From Carnegiea gigantea (taxonomy: Eukaryota > Streptophyta > Magnoliopsida > Caryophyllales > Cactaceae), in assembly GCA_029747015.1 (NCBI GenBank), contig JAKOGI010001545.1, forward strand, positions 51,001 to 115,000: 64,000 nucleotides of DNA. The letters are read 5' to 3'. Below are positions 47,462 to 59,102 of the stretch, one piece after another. The notes under the pieces were generated by a model. That model was not told the origin of the DNA and made no database searches. It saw only the letters and a program-made list of their open reading frames with translations. Within the stretch, counting starts at the first letter, position 1, and every line of letters starts with the position of its first letter. A program made the position numbers and the translations under genes.

Positions 47462-48956
47462 TGTAATGAACCTCTATTTTAACCTCATTTTAGCCCTTAT
47501 TTAATCCCTTTTTCTTATTGTTTTTATGTTAAACCTTGAGAAGAAAGGGTCAAATTTGCCTCATTTGGCTCATATTATGCTTATTTAGTGGTTTTCTTTA
47601 TTTTTAGGAATTATTGTCAAGAAGATGAGATAATCGCTAATTTCGATGGAGACGAAGGCCTTGGGGATGATTTCCAAGGAGAAGATATTCACCGACATTT
47701 TGAGGCCAGAAAAAATCAAGTCTGAAGAGCCGATATGAGTACATGGCTGAACGCTCATGAACGCATGACCATGCAGCAGGACTACAGTGGCAACTCTATG
47801 GGCAAAAGTTGTGCATGTCTGCCTGTGCCTAAGTGCACGGCCGTCCAGGGTGGCGTACAGTTACCTGTGTTCTCAGGCACGGCTGTCCTCCTACCAATTT
47901 TCACAATAAAAGCCACTATTGTGCTTCTATTTGGGCGAAGGTTGCCCTAGGTATTTGGGGTAAGCGATTTGAGCTTCTTTCTCTCACTCCCAAATCCCAT
48001 TAGGGGGATCAAATTAGGGCAATTAGGTTAGACTAGAGGGATTTTGGATTCAAGCTTGTAGATTGGATCCTCATTCAAGCAATTATGCCTAAGTTTTTTC
48101 TTTCTTTTCTTTCTCTATTTCATATTCTTGTTCTTTTTTTGATTATGTTCAATTGGTTGTTGTGCTTGATTTTGCTTTGTTAAATGTTTAATTTTTGTTA
48201 ATTCACGCTTATTAGTTTGTTGGATTATGTTTTTGCTTCAATTTTCTCTCAAGTTCATGGTTATGTTCATGTTTGTTAGTTTACTTGTAATTAGGGTTTA
48301 TTGTGTTTTTATGATGTTTCGTAGTTAGATTGTGTTGGATTGAAGTGTGATTAGTTTCTCGATGGTGAATTGATCTTGTTTAGGCCTTTACCTATCTTGT
48401 TGATATTAGAATTTAGGGTTTTCTCTCATGCCCAACATGTGTTCAATGAAATGCTTGAAAGAACTTTCATTCATGTTTTAGCAAAATTGACCTATGCTGA
48501 AAGGTAACGTTAATTATTTAGTGCCGGCAGAGAAGATAACTAAAATTTGGACATGAAAATAGTTTAAATCTTAGCTAGTCAAGGGTTGTTAATGTTGTAG
48601 TTTAATTGAGCTAATCCCATAAAAATAGGTGGCCAGAACAATTAGACTAACCTATTAACCATTGAGAGAGGACTTGGGTAGTCTTTAATAATGAAACCAA
48701 TTATCTTTGAATACTAGCATAACTTGAGAAGGTGAGGGTTTGGTTTGATTAGTTGGTTTGTCATATGTTTAATCACAACTCAAGTCCCTTTTTGTTTACT
48801 TAGTAGTTTAGTTCTTCTTCCCTGTGCCCTCTATATTGCCTAAATAGATATGCTTGAGTTGAATCTGATGCTTGGAAACACAACTCCCTATGGAATACGA
48901 TGTGTACTCACCAATTGCTAGCTACAACTATATAGTACACTTGTGGCAATTTAACA
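47462..48956 (+). mobile_element. gypsy (Athila/Tat-type) solo LTR
   Basis: 1495 bp, TGTAATGAACCTC...GCAATTTAACA, with the usual closing block CCAATTGCTAGCTACAACTA and GTACACTTGTGGC. No primer site follows. The immediate 5-bp flanks do not match. Instead an imperfect ~28-bp direct repeat is present on both sides (47434-47463 and 48957-48986). Confidence 0.65.
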
Positions 48957-49171
48957 TAACACAGGGTAAGATACTATGGTAATTTGAAACTTGTCCTTTC
49001 TACCTTTTCCTTAAGCTTATTAATTACATCCATAAGCAAGGTTTTATCAACATCATCAATGGGGATCTTTAGCAGTTTACCCCTATAATTCATGTTTAGA
49101 GTGAACACTACATTTTCTACAAAATGGGCAATCCCAATTTTAACAATTTTCAGTAGCGTTACTAGGCACAA
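48957..49171 (-). pseudogene. MULE transposase N-terminus
   Basis: An open frame from 49171 reads MCLVTLLKIVKIGIAHFVEN, then FTLNMNYRGKLLKIPIDDVD and MDVINKLKEKVERTSFKLP. The hydrophobic-then-charged beginning followed by a short domain is the usual start of long MULE transposases. The ATG at 49171 or the internal ATG of NMNYRGK could be the original start. Downstream it is cut by a solo LTR. Together with 47244-47461 and 29925-32595 this gives one MULE gene spread over 19 kb. Confidence 0.5.
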
Positions 49172-49256
49172 TAATGCAATTACACATTGGTGACTTTAAA
49201 CATTCCAATACAACAATGTAATCTTGAAATCCTAATTTCAGAAACTTTAATTTGAG

Positions 49257-49420
49257 AAACCCTAATTCAAGTAGCCCTTATGTCAGAAACCCTAATGTTA
49301 ATGACAATACCTAGTTTCATAACCTTTATTATCCATTACAAACCCTAATTTAACAATTAGGCAACACTTGGCCAAAATACCTAATTTCTAAAACCCTAAT
49401 TTAGGAATTACAAACCCTAA
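49257..49420 (-). promoter_or_regulatory. cluster of five telo-box motifs
   Basis: AAACCCTAA occurs exactly at 49257-49265, 49287-49295, 49340-49348, 49391-49399 and 49412-49420, all in the same direction, with decayed copies between. It lies just upstream of the MULE N-terminus. Telo-boxes in plants are bound by telomere-repeat-binding factors and are linked to promoters and Polycomb recruitment. A role here is inference. A degenerate interstitial telomere repeat is the alternative. Confidence 0.6.
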
Positions 49421-50586
49421 TTACATAAGTTCATAAATTTAATGTCAAGGGCAACGTACTTTTACACATACCAAAAATTAAGCAACAATCGACAAGACAA
49501 TGTCTGGATCATACCTCACCTTCACTTGGAATCATCATCCATGCCCATCTTCTCACTTGAAGCTTTCGACTTCAATTATCTATTCAACCTATGAACAACA
49601 ATTACCAAATATGTTGATGAGCTCGCTCTAAGCATTTGATTTCCAAATTCATAAACAATATTTTAGTGATAATGAGAGGGAAAAAGAAGGGATTGCATAT
49701 AAAACAAGCTCAGCCAACAGAGGAAAGTGAATGAGGAGGCGGAGATTGCAGTTGCCAAAGTTAATGCCAACAAAAGGGGGGAAATGAGGAGCGACATAAT
49801 GGGCAAAGCAACAACGTTAATGGCAAAAAAGTTCATTTAAGTCACACCACACATATAGGAGTAAAGGCAAGGTGATACTGCAGAATAAGTTAAACAATTA
49901 AAGATATGATGGAAATGGAAAAAAAGTTCAGGGTAACCAGATGAAATTTTCCTAATTATAATTTTCGTGCTTCTGAATTAAAGTCGCAATCCAATTATTG
50001 CACTAAACTATAACCTCCAAAATATGAAAAAGCCAAAGTTGTAATTATACTTTCTTTTATTGATTTATTCATTTCAAAATAAATTTTGGTCTCTCAATTA
50101 TGATTTGCATCACAATCTGCTTAGAAGTTGGCATTGTCATGGAATTACAAGTATTATTGCCATGTGGTACATTTAAAGTTGAAAATTTTTATTCGTTCTA
50201 ATTTTGACTAGTAGTTATCTAAGTCTTCATCAATGTGATCATAGTTTTTGTTTCCTTTTTAGGTCCACAAGGTTTTTAAGTTTGATTTAATTTATTATTG
50301 CATTTTCTAATATTTCCATTTGTTAAGGGTGATTCGTATTATAACCTGCTCAAAAAGTAGGCATCTTAGGGATTGTAAGTTCTACTTTTTTTCTATTAAA
50401 TCAATAGTGAAATTTTGTTCTTTTCAATTAGTCTCAATATCCGTGTTTTAACTAAAGTTGATATTTTTTGTGGTTTCTAAAGATTATGATTTTGATTAAC
50501 TTTAGTCTCCAACTACATCTCATTTTTGGACAGCTTTGTATAGTATTATTTATATTAAATTTCGTTAGTGCATGATTAATATCACC
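49421..50586. other. no gene recognised
   Basis: AT-rich sequence with no supported coding frame. It may contain the MULE's 5' end, but I could not find terminal inverted repeats. Confidence 0.4.
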
Positions 50587-50683
50587 ATAAGAAAACGGTC
50601 AGATTTTGATGAATTTTTTTATGGAAATTTGATCGGAAAGTGATACGTGCGATACATATTTTGACGGAATTTATTGCCATCAA

Positions 50684-51015
50684 AAAATGCTAGTCGAAAT
50701 GAACACTTCAACTAACCCGTCCCTATTACTAAAGAACCAATTTTGACGGACTGACAACTGGCCAAAACTATAATGATGAGAAATTTTACGAACTAACAGT
50801 CCATTAGTACCCATTTTGACTGAAATTTTGACGGACTGATAGTCCGTCAGTAGGCATATTGACAAAGACCATTGCACGTTGCTACGTCAATGATTTCTAG
50901 GTTTGTAAATGTCCAAAAAATTTTGACGGTAGCGGTGACAAACTCAGTCATAATTTCTGATGGACGCCATTTTTCTATCAAAATAGTGATGGAGTTCCTT
51001 TAAAAATTCCGTCAC
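50684..51015. repeat. left subterminal GACGG repeats
   Basis: Repeated TTTGACGGA and TCCGTCA motifs in both orientations, including TTTTGACGGACTGATAGTCC (about 50828-50847), TTTTGACGGACTGACAACTG (about 50742) and AAATTCCGTCACA near 51005. Confidence 0.7.
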
Positions 51016-51029
51016 ATAATTATCTTAAA

Positions 51030-52500
51030 TTTCAAAAAAAAAAAATATTCATTTTCAGAATATGTTGGAGCAATAAAATACAATTAGTGATGTAATTTAT
51101 TTCAGAAAATAATAAAATTTTGAAATTTCAATTTCAAATTGAACATTGTGAATTTATAAATTTGAATTTCATAAAATTCTATACACATATGAAACTTTAA
51201 ATTTGTAGCTCCAAAAATTAGAGTCCAGATTTCACAAAAATTACATGAATAAATACAAAAAATGCAATATCGCAAAATTTTCCTTTTAACTTACCCCTGA
51301 ACCACAAAAAAAAAAAAGTACATAGTCTGGCATCATTATAAGTGGATCCAAAATCTATACAAGATTAATACACCTAAGCAATTGCCATAGTGCCATAACT
51401 TCAAAACATTAGCGCAATAAATTTGTTGAAAACCGTCTTCATCGTGTCAATCATCCTCTATGCAGATGCAACAAATCTCTACATAGAACTACTAAAACTA
51501 TTACCCTACATATGAAAATGATGGGACAAAATGACATTAAAACCGATATGAAGAAATGACATGAAGGACCAAGATTTTGTCGCAAAATGCAAAATTTACA
51601 AATTCATGAAGTCGAAAAGATAAAGATCCAAAATATATCTTAAACGATCGAAGGCAAAATTCTTATGACACACTTGTAATACTCAATGGCAAAATGTACC
51701 ATACTCTCTACTACAATGATATTAGTGTTTCACTCTAGTTTCAAATACTAGGAGAAAACATCAACCAGAAATTCTATGACAAAAGAATGATACAATACAC
51801 ATTGATTGAATCCAAAGAGTGATACAACACACACTGATTGAATCCAAATAACACAGCCCATATACAACAAAATCATATTAAACTAAAAAATAAAAATATA
51901 ATCCTTTGAACCTAAATATAGCACTCATTTCTTTACAAACAAATTCAACTATCTCCCATCTGTATTCTCCATAATGCATTGTCACTTCGCAAAATCATCA
52001 TCCCCACTCTTCAACGCTGCAAATTAGGCAAAACATGGGAGTAAAACCTTCAAGACGACAAGCATTTTAAACCATAAATTCACTGAATAAAGGAGGATGA
52101 AAAAGAGACGATTAAAACCACCAATATAAAATTTTCACATGAAATTTTCAAAATGAAAATGCATAAATTTCTCATCTTAAATTTCTGATCTGAAATATTT
52201 AAATTTGGAATCTTGAAATTTTCAAATAAGAATCTTAGTTCTCATATCTGAAATTTTCAAGTCTCAAATCTTGGAATGTTATGTGAGAAATTGTAAAATT
52301 TGATATCCAAAATTGAATTCTTGAATCTTCATATTTTAAATTAGAAATTTCAAAATTTCAAACCAAATTTTTTAAATTTCAAATCTTGACTGTTAGACTA
52401 GAAATTATAAAATTTATGATTTGAAATTTCATATCCAAAATTTTCAAGATTCGGAACTTGAAATTTCATATAAGAAATTGCAGAATTCGGATATGACAAA
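51030..52500. repeat. AT-rich region of degenerate GAAATTTC repeats
   Basis: GAAATTT, AAATTTC and close variants recur every 10-40 bp, most densely at 52140-52500. The motif is self-complementary, so the region can fold extensively. No coding frame with recognisable content. Confidence 0.6.
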
Positions 52501-53278
52501 ATATGACTTGTGATGGATCGAATTTGATACCAAAGAGAAATTCACATTTACTTTGCCCATGAAATTGCTCGATTTTGCAAAGCTGAAGCCGGCATCCATT
52601 TCTAGAGATAGATAAGTGTAAGAGAATAGGGAGCTATGATGCAAGGATTAGACAAGTAACCATGGGAATAAATTGCTTTTCGGTTCCTCGAGATTTGGTG
52701 AAATGGTTTTCTGATTCCACGTTTTTAGAAAATTATTTATGGGACTACTTCGTTTAGCACAAATGGTTTTTGGATTACAAAACTTTGGGTTATTTGATTT
52801 CTGGGCTACAAATATTTATTTTTAGGTCCCTGAAGGGCTCCAAATGCAAATACTTTAAAGTTTTGGACTATTTTTCAAAATTAGGCTTATATTTATGTTT
52901 AGACTTCTTATAATGACTTCAACAGTACTATTTATCACAACCTACTACTTATATCTCAAAGATTATATTTTCTGCGCTTAACGGTCCATCATGCTTAGCA
53001 AAATAATTAAAACTTAATTAAAGAGCTTCGAACATGACCTGAACTTAGTAGGCATTGGACTCTGACGTTCCTCTAGCTTCCGGTTTATAGAAATTGATCA
53101 TGTCAATCTTATCTTTCTTAGATCAGGCACAGCACAGATCCGTTTTATTTCCTAGCTGAGACTATAGTTACTAATCAAGTTTTTAATCTTTTTCAAGGAT
53201 AGTGGAACTTTAATCAAGAAATTATAATATTTAAGATATAATGTTTAATTGAATAATGTTCTCTACTGAGAAACTTCT
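52501..53278. other. no gene recognised
   Basis: An open frame at 52444-52644 (-) has no recognisable family. The rest is AT-rich spacer up to the viral poly(A)-signal region. Confidence 0.4.
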
Positions 53279-53284
53279 TTTATT
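53279..53284 (-). terminator. viral poly(A) signal
   Basis: AATAAA on the minus strand, about 160 nt downstream of the viral TATA box. This is the spacing expected for a caulimovirid terminal-redundancy poly(A) signal. Confidence 0.55.
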
Positions 53285-53440
53285 AAAAGCTTAAAAGTGG
53301 AAATATTACAATAGAAAGCTTGGAGAAGGACTTCAGCTAAGATTATTAGAGATGCTTACTCATAGAGAAATGAAGAATCCCGACTTCTCTTTTACTCAAG
53401 AATACTCAAATGATCGTGTCGCTTCTCAGTACTCAACCTC

Positions 53441-53451
53441 TTCTTTTATAG
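53441..53451 (-). promoter_or_regulatory. viral TATA box (pregenomic RNA promoter)
   Basis: CTATAAAAGAA on the minus strand, inside CCCCTCTATAAAAGAAGAGG, lies downstream of the last viral ORF where the 35S-type promoter belongs. Activity is not implied. Confidence 0.55.
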
Positions 53452-53623
53452 AGGGGATGGGAGCAATAGGATGCCTTAAAGGCTACAGTTTATACTGATT
53501 TTTCACATGACTATAGTACACATTGATGGCTATAATACGTTGCTTTATTTTACAGACCTAACACTTGCTAAAATAGTATAATAATGGAGCAACCACTTTT
53601 CAAAACTTTTAATGATGACAAGA

Positions 53624-54470
53624 CTAGTCATCATTATTGAGATTTTGCATGCCTTCATCTCCGATTATATTTTCTGGATCATCATTATCTAGATAATCAT
53701 CAAAAATTTTATCTAATTGAAGATGCTCTGGGTCCCATTTCCCAAAAAACTCACGAAGATATTTCTTTCCTTTTTCTGATAAGAATTTTTCAGTCCCAAC
53801 ATCAATGAGATAATCAAAAACATCTTCTGAAGTCGCGCCTTCCACCTTTATATACTTGCTAAACGCACTATGATAAGCGAAAGTAGTATTCCCACAATGT
53901 ATTAGGGCTTGTCCTGGTTCAATTAATCTCTAAGTCTGTTGATAAATGTTGAAAAATCCAATGGCTCTTGCTAACACAGGATCAGTAACTAATTCTCGAC
54001 GTTCTGGATTCCATTCTTGTCGTCGATATTCGGAGTCGTCGAAATCAACTATCTAAACAAGATAATGAACCGGTTTGGCTTTTTCATTTTCATATTCGAT
54101 TAGTGCACAATATACCTCCACATATAGACATCTGTTATTTGGGATTTTTGTTTGACCATCAGGAGATGTAAAAATCCAATGGATCTTCTTGAACATGCAT
54201 TGTTGAAATTTAGTTAGTGTTGAGAAAAATAGAGACTTCAGATCTGGGAACTCAATAAAGTAAACTACCATCCCGTACTATCAGGCTTTCATGACGGGGT
54301 CATTTGGGGAGATTAAATTTGCTGGGAAACTAACACCACCAACTCCAAACCTATCAGGAAAGTAAATTGTGGTACTCCAAGACTCCCAAATATCATAGAA
54401 ATAGTTATGATAATAGTCAATGCAGGCTGCATACCACCCATCGAACTATTTTTCTTAAACATGAGAACTT
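53624..54470 (-). pseudogene. pararetrovirus 3' ORF, function unassigned
   Basis: The last viral coding region, downstream of RNase H, in the position of the translation transactivator of related genera. Segments can be read at about 54465-54300, 54271-54053 (for example MFKKIHWIFTSPDGQ) and 54040-53624 (ending in an acidic tail DDYLDNDDPENIIGDEG). They are separated by stops near 54277 and 53934. I see no clear viroplasmin motif, so the transactivator role is suggested by position only. Confidence 0.5.
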
Positions 54471-54699
54471 ATTTTTTCTCGGAGATCTTAAGGACATCTA
54501 AGGTAATTAACTTGTAACTCTAGAAGGAAAAATCATTGAGCTATTGGATAAGTAGAAGATAGTAGACCAAGTGATCTATATTTTGTATAGAATTCCAAAT
54601 TATCAATAAGGACTTTACTAGAAGGAGAAACCCGTTCTAGTAAAAATGGCATTTCATTATGGATTTTCTCATTTTCTAGCAAGAGGTCGGCTTTGATGA

Positions 54700-55126
54700 T
54701 CACCATTAGCGAGTTCTCGAGTTAAACTATCTGCCAGAGAGTTCTTCGATCCCTGTATATGTTCAATAGAGAGGGAACACTGGTTAAACCATAATTGCCA
54801 ATGCATGAGTTACCTTTACGCTTGCATATTTGAGAAATTCTTTTTCACAAAACCAAATATTTATTTGCAATTAGTTTGAACAACAAAATGTTTTGGAGCC
54901 AAAAAGATTAAGAACTTTTCAATTCCCCTTATGACTGCAAGGATTTCTTTTTCCATTGTGAGATATTTGCATTCTGCCTTACTAAGACTTTTATTGTAAT
55001 ATTTGCAGGGTTTTTCTCCATCTCTAATTTTGAGTACGCACTGCAATATTCATTGCTGGCATTTCTCTTAAGAACTAAATCATCTCCTTCATTAAGTAAA
55101 TTAAGAAAAGGAAGATTTTTATACAT
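54700..55126 (-). pseudogene. pararetrovirus RNase H domain
   Basis: Reads the caulimovirid RNase H order: KYYNKSLSKAECKYLTMEKE at about 55010-54950 (the E of the catalytic set within the ...Y.T.EKE phrase), FLAPKHFVVQTNCK near 54910-54865, and the terminal GSKNSLADSLTREL near 54755-54710. The second aspartate position of the usual TD phrase reads as asparagine (QTNCK), and a stop follows. RNase H would remove the RNA template during reverse transcription. Confidence 0.8.
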
Positions 55127-55399
55127 TTTTTTGAAGTTTTGAACAATCTTTGTATGATTAATGGTCCATGTCCAATTTTCTTCTTTCTTGAGTTTCTCCT
55201 ACAATGATTTTCTCAGTTTAGCTAAATATTTAATGAAGTTTGAAGCATAGGAAGGCATTCTAGAAACCTTTCTAATTGATTTTTATCTTCAATCTTTTTC
55301 AGAAAAGTTTTCTATTTTTTCCAAAATATGATTTTGTAGGATGGTATATCCAGACTTTATCTCTAGATTAAAAACTTAATTTCTTATTTAGCATAAATA

Positions 55400-56100
55400 C
55401 ACTTGTTCTTATCAAGTATAATACCATGATCAATGCATCTTTGGGTAATAGCTAAAACATTATCTTTGTGTTGTTCCATGGGTTTAGAAAAGATAAGGAT
55501 ATCATCAATGTAAACCATACAACAGTGATTAAGAACTTAGAAGATGTTATCTATTCTTCTTTGAAATATTTAAGGTGCTTTTTTAAGATCAAATGGCGTT
55601 ACTATCTATTCATAATATTCTTGTGGGGCACTAAATGAAGTTAATAAAATACTTTCCTCATCCATTTTTATCTGCCAATAACCCCTTTTGCAATCCATTT
55701 TTGAGAACCAAGAAGCTCCTTGAATTCTATTGAAAAAGACAGTTTTGTTAGGAATATAGTAACCATCAAAGATATTATTATCACTAAACTTTTTATAATT
55801 GATTATCATTCTTGTTTTTCCTTTTTTTTTCTACATGATTTCTTACCACGAAAGCAGGACAGGTGTGAGGACTTTTGCTGTTTTTAATTAATTCTTTATT
55901 TAGAAGTTCTTTAATTTGTTTATCAAATTCCTGGATATCTTGGTGTGTACATACTATTTGTTTGACTCGCATAATAGTGTTGGGATTTAATAGTGTGATT
56001 TTAGCAAATATTTTATCTTTATCCTAAAATTTTTGTGAATTATTATAGTAGAGTTTTTTTTACATAATTTTTCTTGTTGTTCGATAATCTGCTCTTTAAT
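55400..56100 (-). pseudogene. pararetrovirus reverse transcriptase
   Basis: The palm region reads FFNRIQGASWFSKMDCKRGY then WQIKMDE (55735-55650), the usual caulimovirid phrase with the first catalytic aspartate (KMD). The catalytic YIDD box is intact at 55501-55512, followed by DDILIFSKPMEQHK. Upstream, an N-terminal RT segment spans about 56000-55810 with breaks. Stops near 55545 and in the thumb region show loss of function. It shares its polyprotein with the protease and RNase H on either side. Confidence 0.85.
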
Positions 56101-56463
56101 AGATAGTTCAAATAATGAGATTGTCAGTGCTATCTCACGTTGTGCTAGGATTACCTTCTCACCATGTTGACTACGTGTAAACTCAATTTTCTAATGAGTG
56201 TAAGCTTTACTTAATTTTTCAATAGGAACTGAGTGACTATTAATTATGAATATTATTTAGTTTATGGTCTGTGTGCACAAAGAGTATAATCTTTAAAAAT
56301 TATTTCCAATAATCATATCATGAGAGGGTTGATCAGCCGCCCATAGAACTTGTATAATGCATTGGATTTCTCCCAATTCTATGAATAAGCCTTCTATGGC
56401 TTCATTAGGACTTATAATGCTATTATTAGCCATCCTTACTTGTAAAGAATTTTTAGCTCTTTT

Positions 56464-57021
56464 TCACATAAACTTGGAAAATAATAATTTTTTTTCAAAG
56501 CATACAAAACAACAACTATCTATGTAGGCACACAACTCATATTTACTATATCCCTCTAAGCATAAGTTTATTAGGATATAGATATTATTAGGATTTGTGT
56601 TAGTGACTTCGTAACATATTTTCATAGTCATGTTTTTGACTAATTCATCCTGACAAATTGGCTCACTAATAGCTCTTGTTTTGTACCCAATGACCTTTCT
56701 TCCTAAACTCATACATCGATCTATACTGGGTCTTGCATATTCAAAATTGATTCTGCTCATTTCAATAGTCATACTAATTGTATCATCTTCTTTAATTTTT
56801 TGTTTAGTAGATGAAGATCTTTCTCCCTGTTCTGATATAGTACTCATGCTTCTTAATAATTGGCGTTTTCTGGTTATTTTACCATTCTCATCAATTTTTA
56901 TCACATTTTTCTTATTGATTTTAGGAGGGTTTGCAAAGCTAAATATCCATGAACGATCAATTTTTACCCTGTGGATTAGATTTAATCCTTTGAATCTTTT
57001 GTATAGGGGTAGGACTTTCAA
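56464..57021 (-). pseudogene. pararetrovirus movement-protein C-terminus and protease
   Basis: A 185-codon open stretch. The first part continues the movement-protein side with a basic, Ser-rich region (GKITRKRQLLRSMSTISEQG). The last part is the protease N-terminus: NIYILINLCLEGYSKYELCA, then the active-site region YIDSCCFVCF near 56520. Caulimovirid proteases have D-T/S-G at the active site; here glycine is replaced by cysteine. Continuity of the two parts in one frame matches a polyprotein or a lost ORF boundary. Confidence 0.75.
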
Positions 57022-57091
57022 ATTTTTCTACCTCTATCATTGTGACCTTCATCTTTGGATGTATAGTATTATCTAATTTTTAGATAATTTT

Positions 57092-57535
57092 TCAAAATAT
57101 TCTTAATGGATATCCTCCTTTTTTCATGTCCATCCCAACTGTTTTTATTTTAAAGAATAGAAATTTTATAGCAAATTCATCTTTTAGACTCACATAACAT
57201 CCAGGTCGATAATTGAATCCTATTGATCCATTGCATATGTTGGTCTCAATCCCTATGATGGTTTGATTATTAAATTTTGCACGTCTATTATCACAAAGTA
57301 AAGTATAAAGATCAATATCTTTGCCACAATATTGTAATGGAGTAATTTGAACTTGGACACTTCCAACATGAATATGTTGATATTTTTTATCGTTGTTATG
57401 CTTAAGGATGTTTTTTCTGTTAATGAGATTAACTTCCCTCACATAATACTCACAAACTTTGATTTCAAGATCTCCTTCCATCATCTCGCAAACATACTTG
57501 GTCTTTAATTGAAAGATGAATTTTTTATAGATCAT
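57092..57535 (-). pseudogene. pararetrovirus movement protein (30K superfamily)
   Basis: A 147-codon open stretch with the order expected of caulimovirid movement proteins: IHVGSVQVQITPLQYCGKDI near 57375-57320, then the conserved DxR/N-type turn LLCDNRRAKFNNQTIIGIET and SIGFNYRPGCYVSLKDEFAI. These proteins open plasmodesmata for cell-to-cell spread. The domain directly follows the coat protein zinc finger, and its end is in another frame from the next segment. Confidence 0.75.
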
Positions 57536-57779
57536 GTCCTGTTGGATTATGGGAAGGATCCAATCTCCTTTGACTTTCTAGTTGTCGTTATCTATAACAA
57601 ACTCTTCTCCTTAAAGATCACCAAGACTAATTGAGCTACTTTCCATCATATGACTTGTTTATTCATAATCACTTTCTTCGTATTAATTGTCCAAGATAAT
57701 TTCAACAATCTATTTGTTGTTATTTAGAGCTAGATCTAGTGCATCATCTTTACTAAGCTCAATATAATCTAGACTACTT

Positions 57780-58957
57780 AAAGTTTCAATATGCTTGTTA
57801 TTCTTCCTATTTTTGCATTCATTGGCATAATATCCTACTTCTCTGCATGCCCAACATTTGCAATTACTTTTCCTTGCAGGACAATAAGCTGCTTTCTTAA
57901 AAAATCTTCGTTTTTTAGGACTTGGTTTGTTATAATATTTTTTTCATATTTCTCTCCCCTCTGCTTATTAAAGCTCTTTTTCTTATAGAATTTTCTTTTT
58001 CTTCTCCTTTCAGGTTCTTTTTCCCATTGGTGAGGTGAATCCGAGCAAGTTGGAAATTGCTTCTTAATTTTCTTTTGCTTTTGGAGATTAAGACATTGAT
58101 CATTGACCCATTTTCTTAAATAAAAGATTCTTGAGCCAAGGGTATTAATGACATTTATTCGTTCAAACCATGCAATGTATTTTTCATTAATTGTAGAATT
58201 TATTGAATATGATAATTTTTATAGAACATACCAAGTTTATTATGTCCAATTTTACAATAATATTGACTAAATTTAGCAATATAATTTTTCTGATATCTCA
58301 TATCTCATAATTCTATATTATTAATCTTTCTCTGCTATTCTTCTGCTTTTTTTATGAATCAAATTTAGCTTCGATAAACTCAATTTCAATTTTTTTACAT
58401 AAATTCTTGAATATTGCAGCTGGTGTTTCCATAATTCTTAATGTGTTTTTACCATCTTCATTTAATAAATCATACCAATCAACTAGAGTGTCAGAGAAAC
58501 CATGTTCAATGTGGTTTAGGAAATTTGTCGCAGTCCAGGTAGTATTTAGGTTTAAGATACTATTCATACCTCTTTTCTAATGTTCAAACGTTTCTTCTCT
58601 AGTACGAGCTCCATCTATGTTTAAGATGTATCTCGTTTGACTAATTAGGGTAAGGCCAACTTCTTCAAAGATTGTAGTCTTCTTCGGAATGAACCTGAAG
58701 GAAAAATTAGTTGTACATCATGCTGAAACATACCTAGGTCTTACAAAATGAGTATTTCTTCTAGAAGGCTCATCATATTTTTCAGGTTTAGGAACAACAT
58801 TGTTAATCAGATTCATCTCTATCTCACCTAAATCAAGTTTTTCTCCAATTTCATTGATCTCATCTTTAACAGCTATTTTATCATAGTTTTTATCCAGTTT
58901 TCCTCTCACTTCTTCTAAAGGCAATACATTCAGATCTTCTAGCTTAATAAAGTTCAT
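57780..58957 (-). pseudogene. pararetrovirus coat protein with altered zinc finger
   Basis: The N-terminal part (58957-58718) is acidic (LPLEEVRGKLDKNYDKIAVK). The core (58567-58352) reads TWTATNFLNHIEHGFSDTLV then DWYDLLNEDGKNTL, in keeping with caulimovirid coat proteins (TaxaFLxxxExxFxgxxxxWYdxL). Near the C-terminus CWACREVGYYANEC (57813-57856) is a CCHC-type finger in which the histidine is replaced by tyrosine. A Lys/Arg-rich stretch precedes the finger. Frame breaks lie at about 58345, 58580 and 58700. Confidence 0.8.
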
Positions 58958-59102
58958 CTACTGATATATTTCTTCTTCTAATTGGACTTTATTAGTCTCT
59001 TCATTATCATCAGATAATACGTTATGTTTATCACTAATTACGCCCATAATCTTATTTAATTCTTCTAGATTTTGTTCTTTCTCAAACATAATATGTAGTT
59101 CT

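Noticed and set aside
49257..49420. True telomere or subtelomere at this site
   Set aside because: The motif copies are separated by unrelated AT-rich sequence and surrounded by transposons on both sides; no continuous TTTAGGG array is present.
56681..57076. 131-codon plus-strand ORF
   Set aside because: Antisense shadow of the viral movement protein/protease segment on the minus strand.
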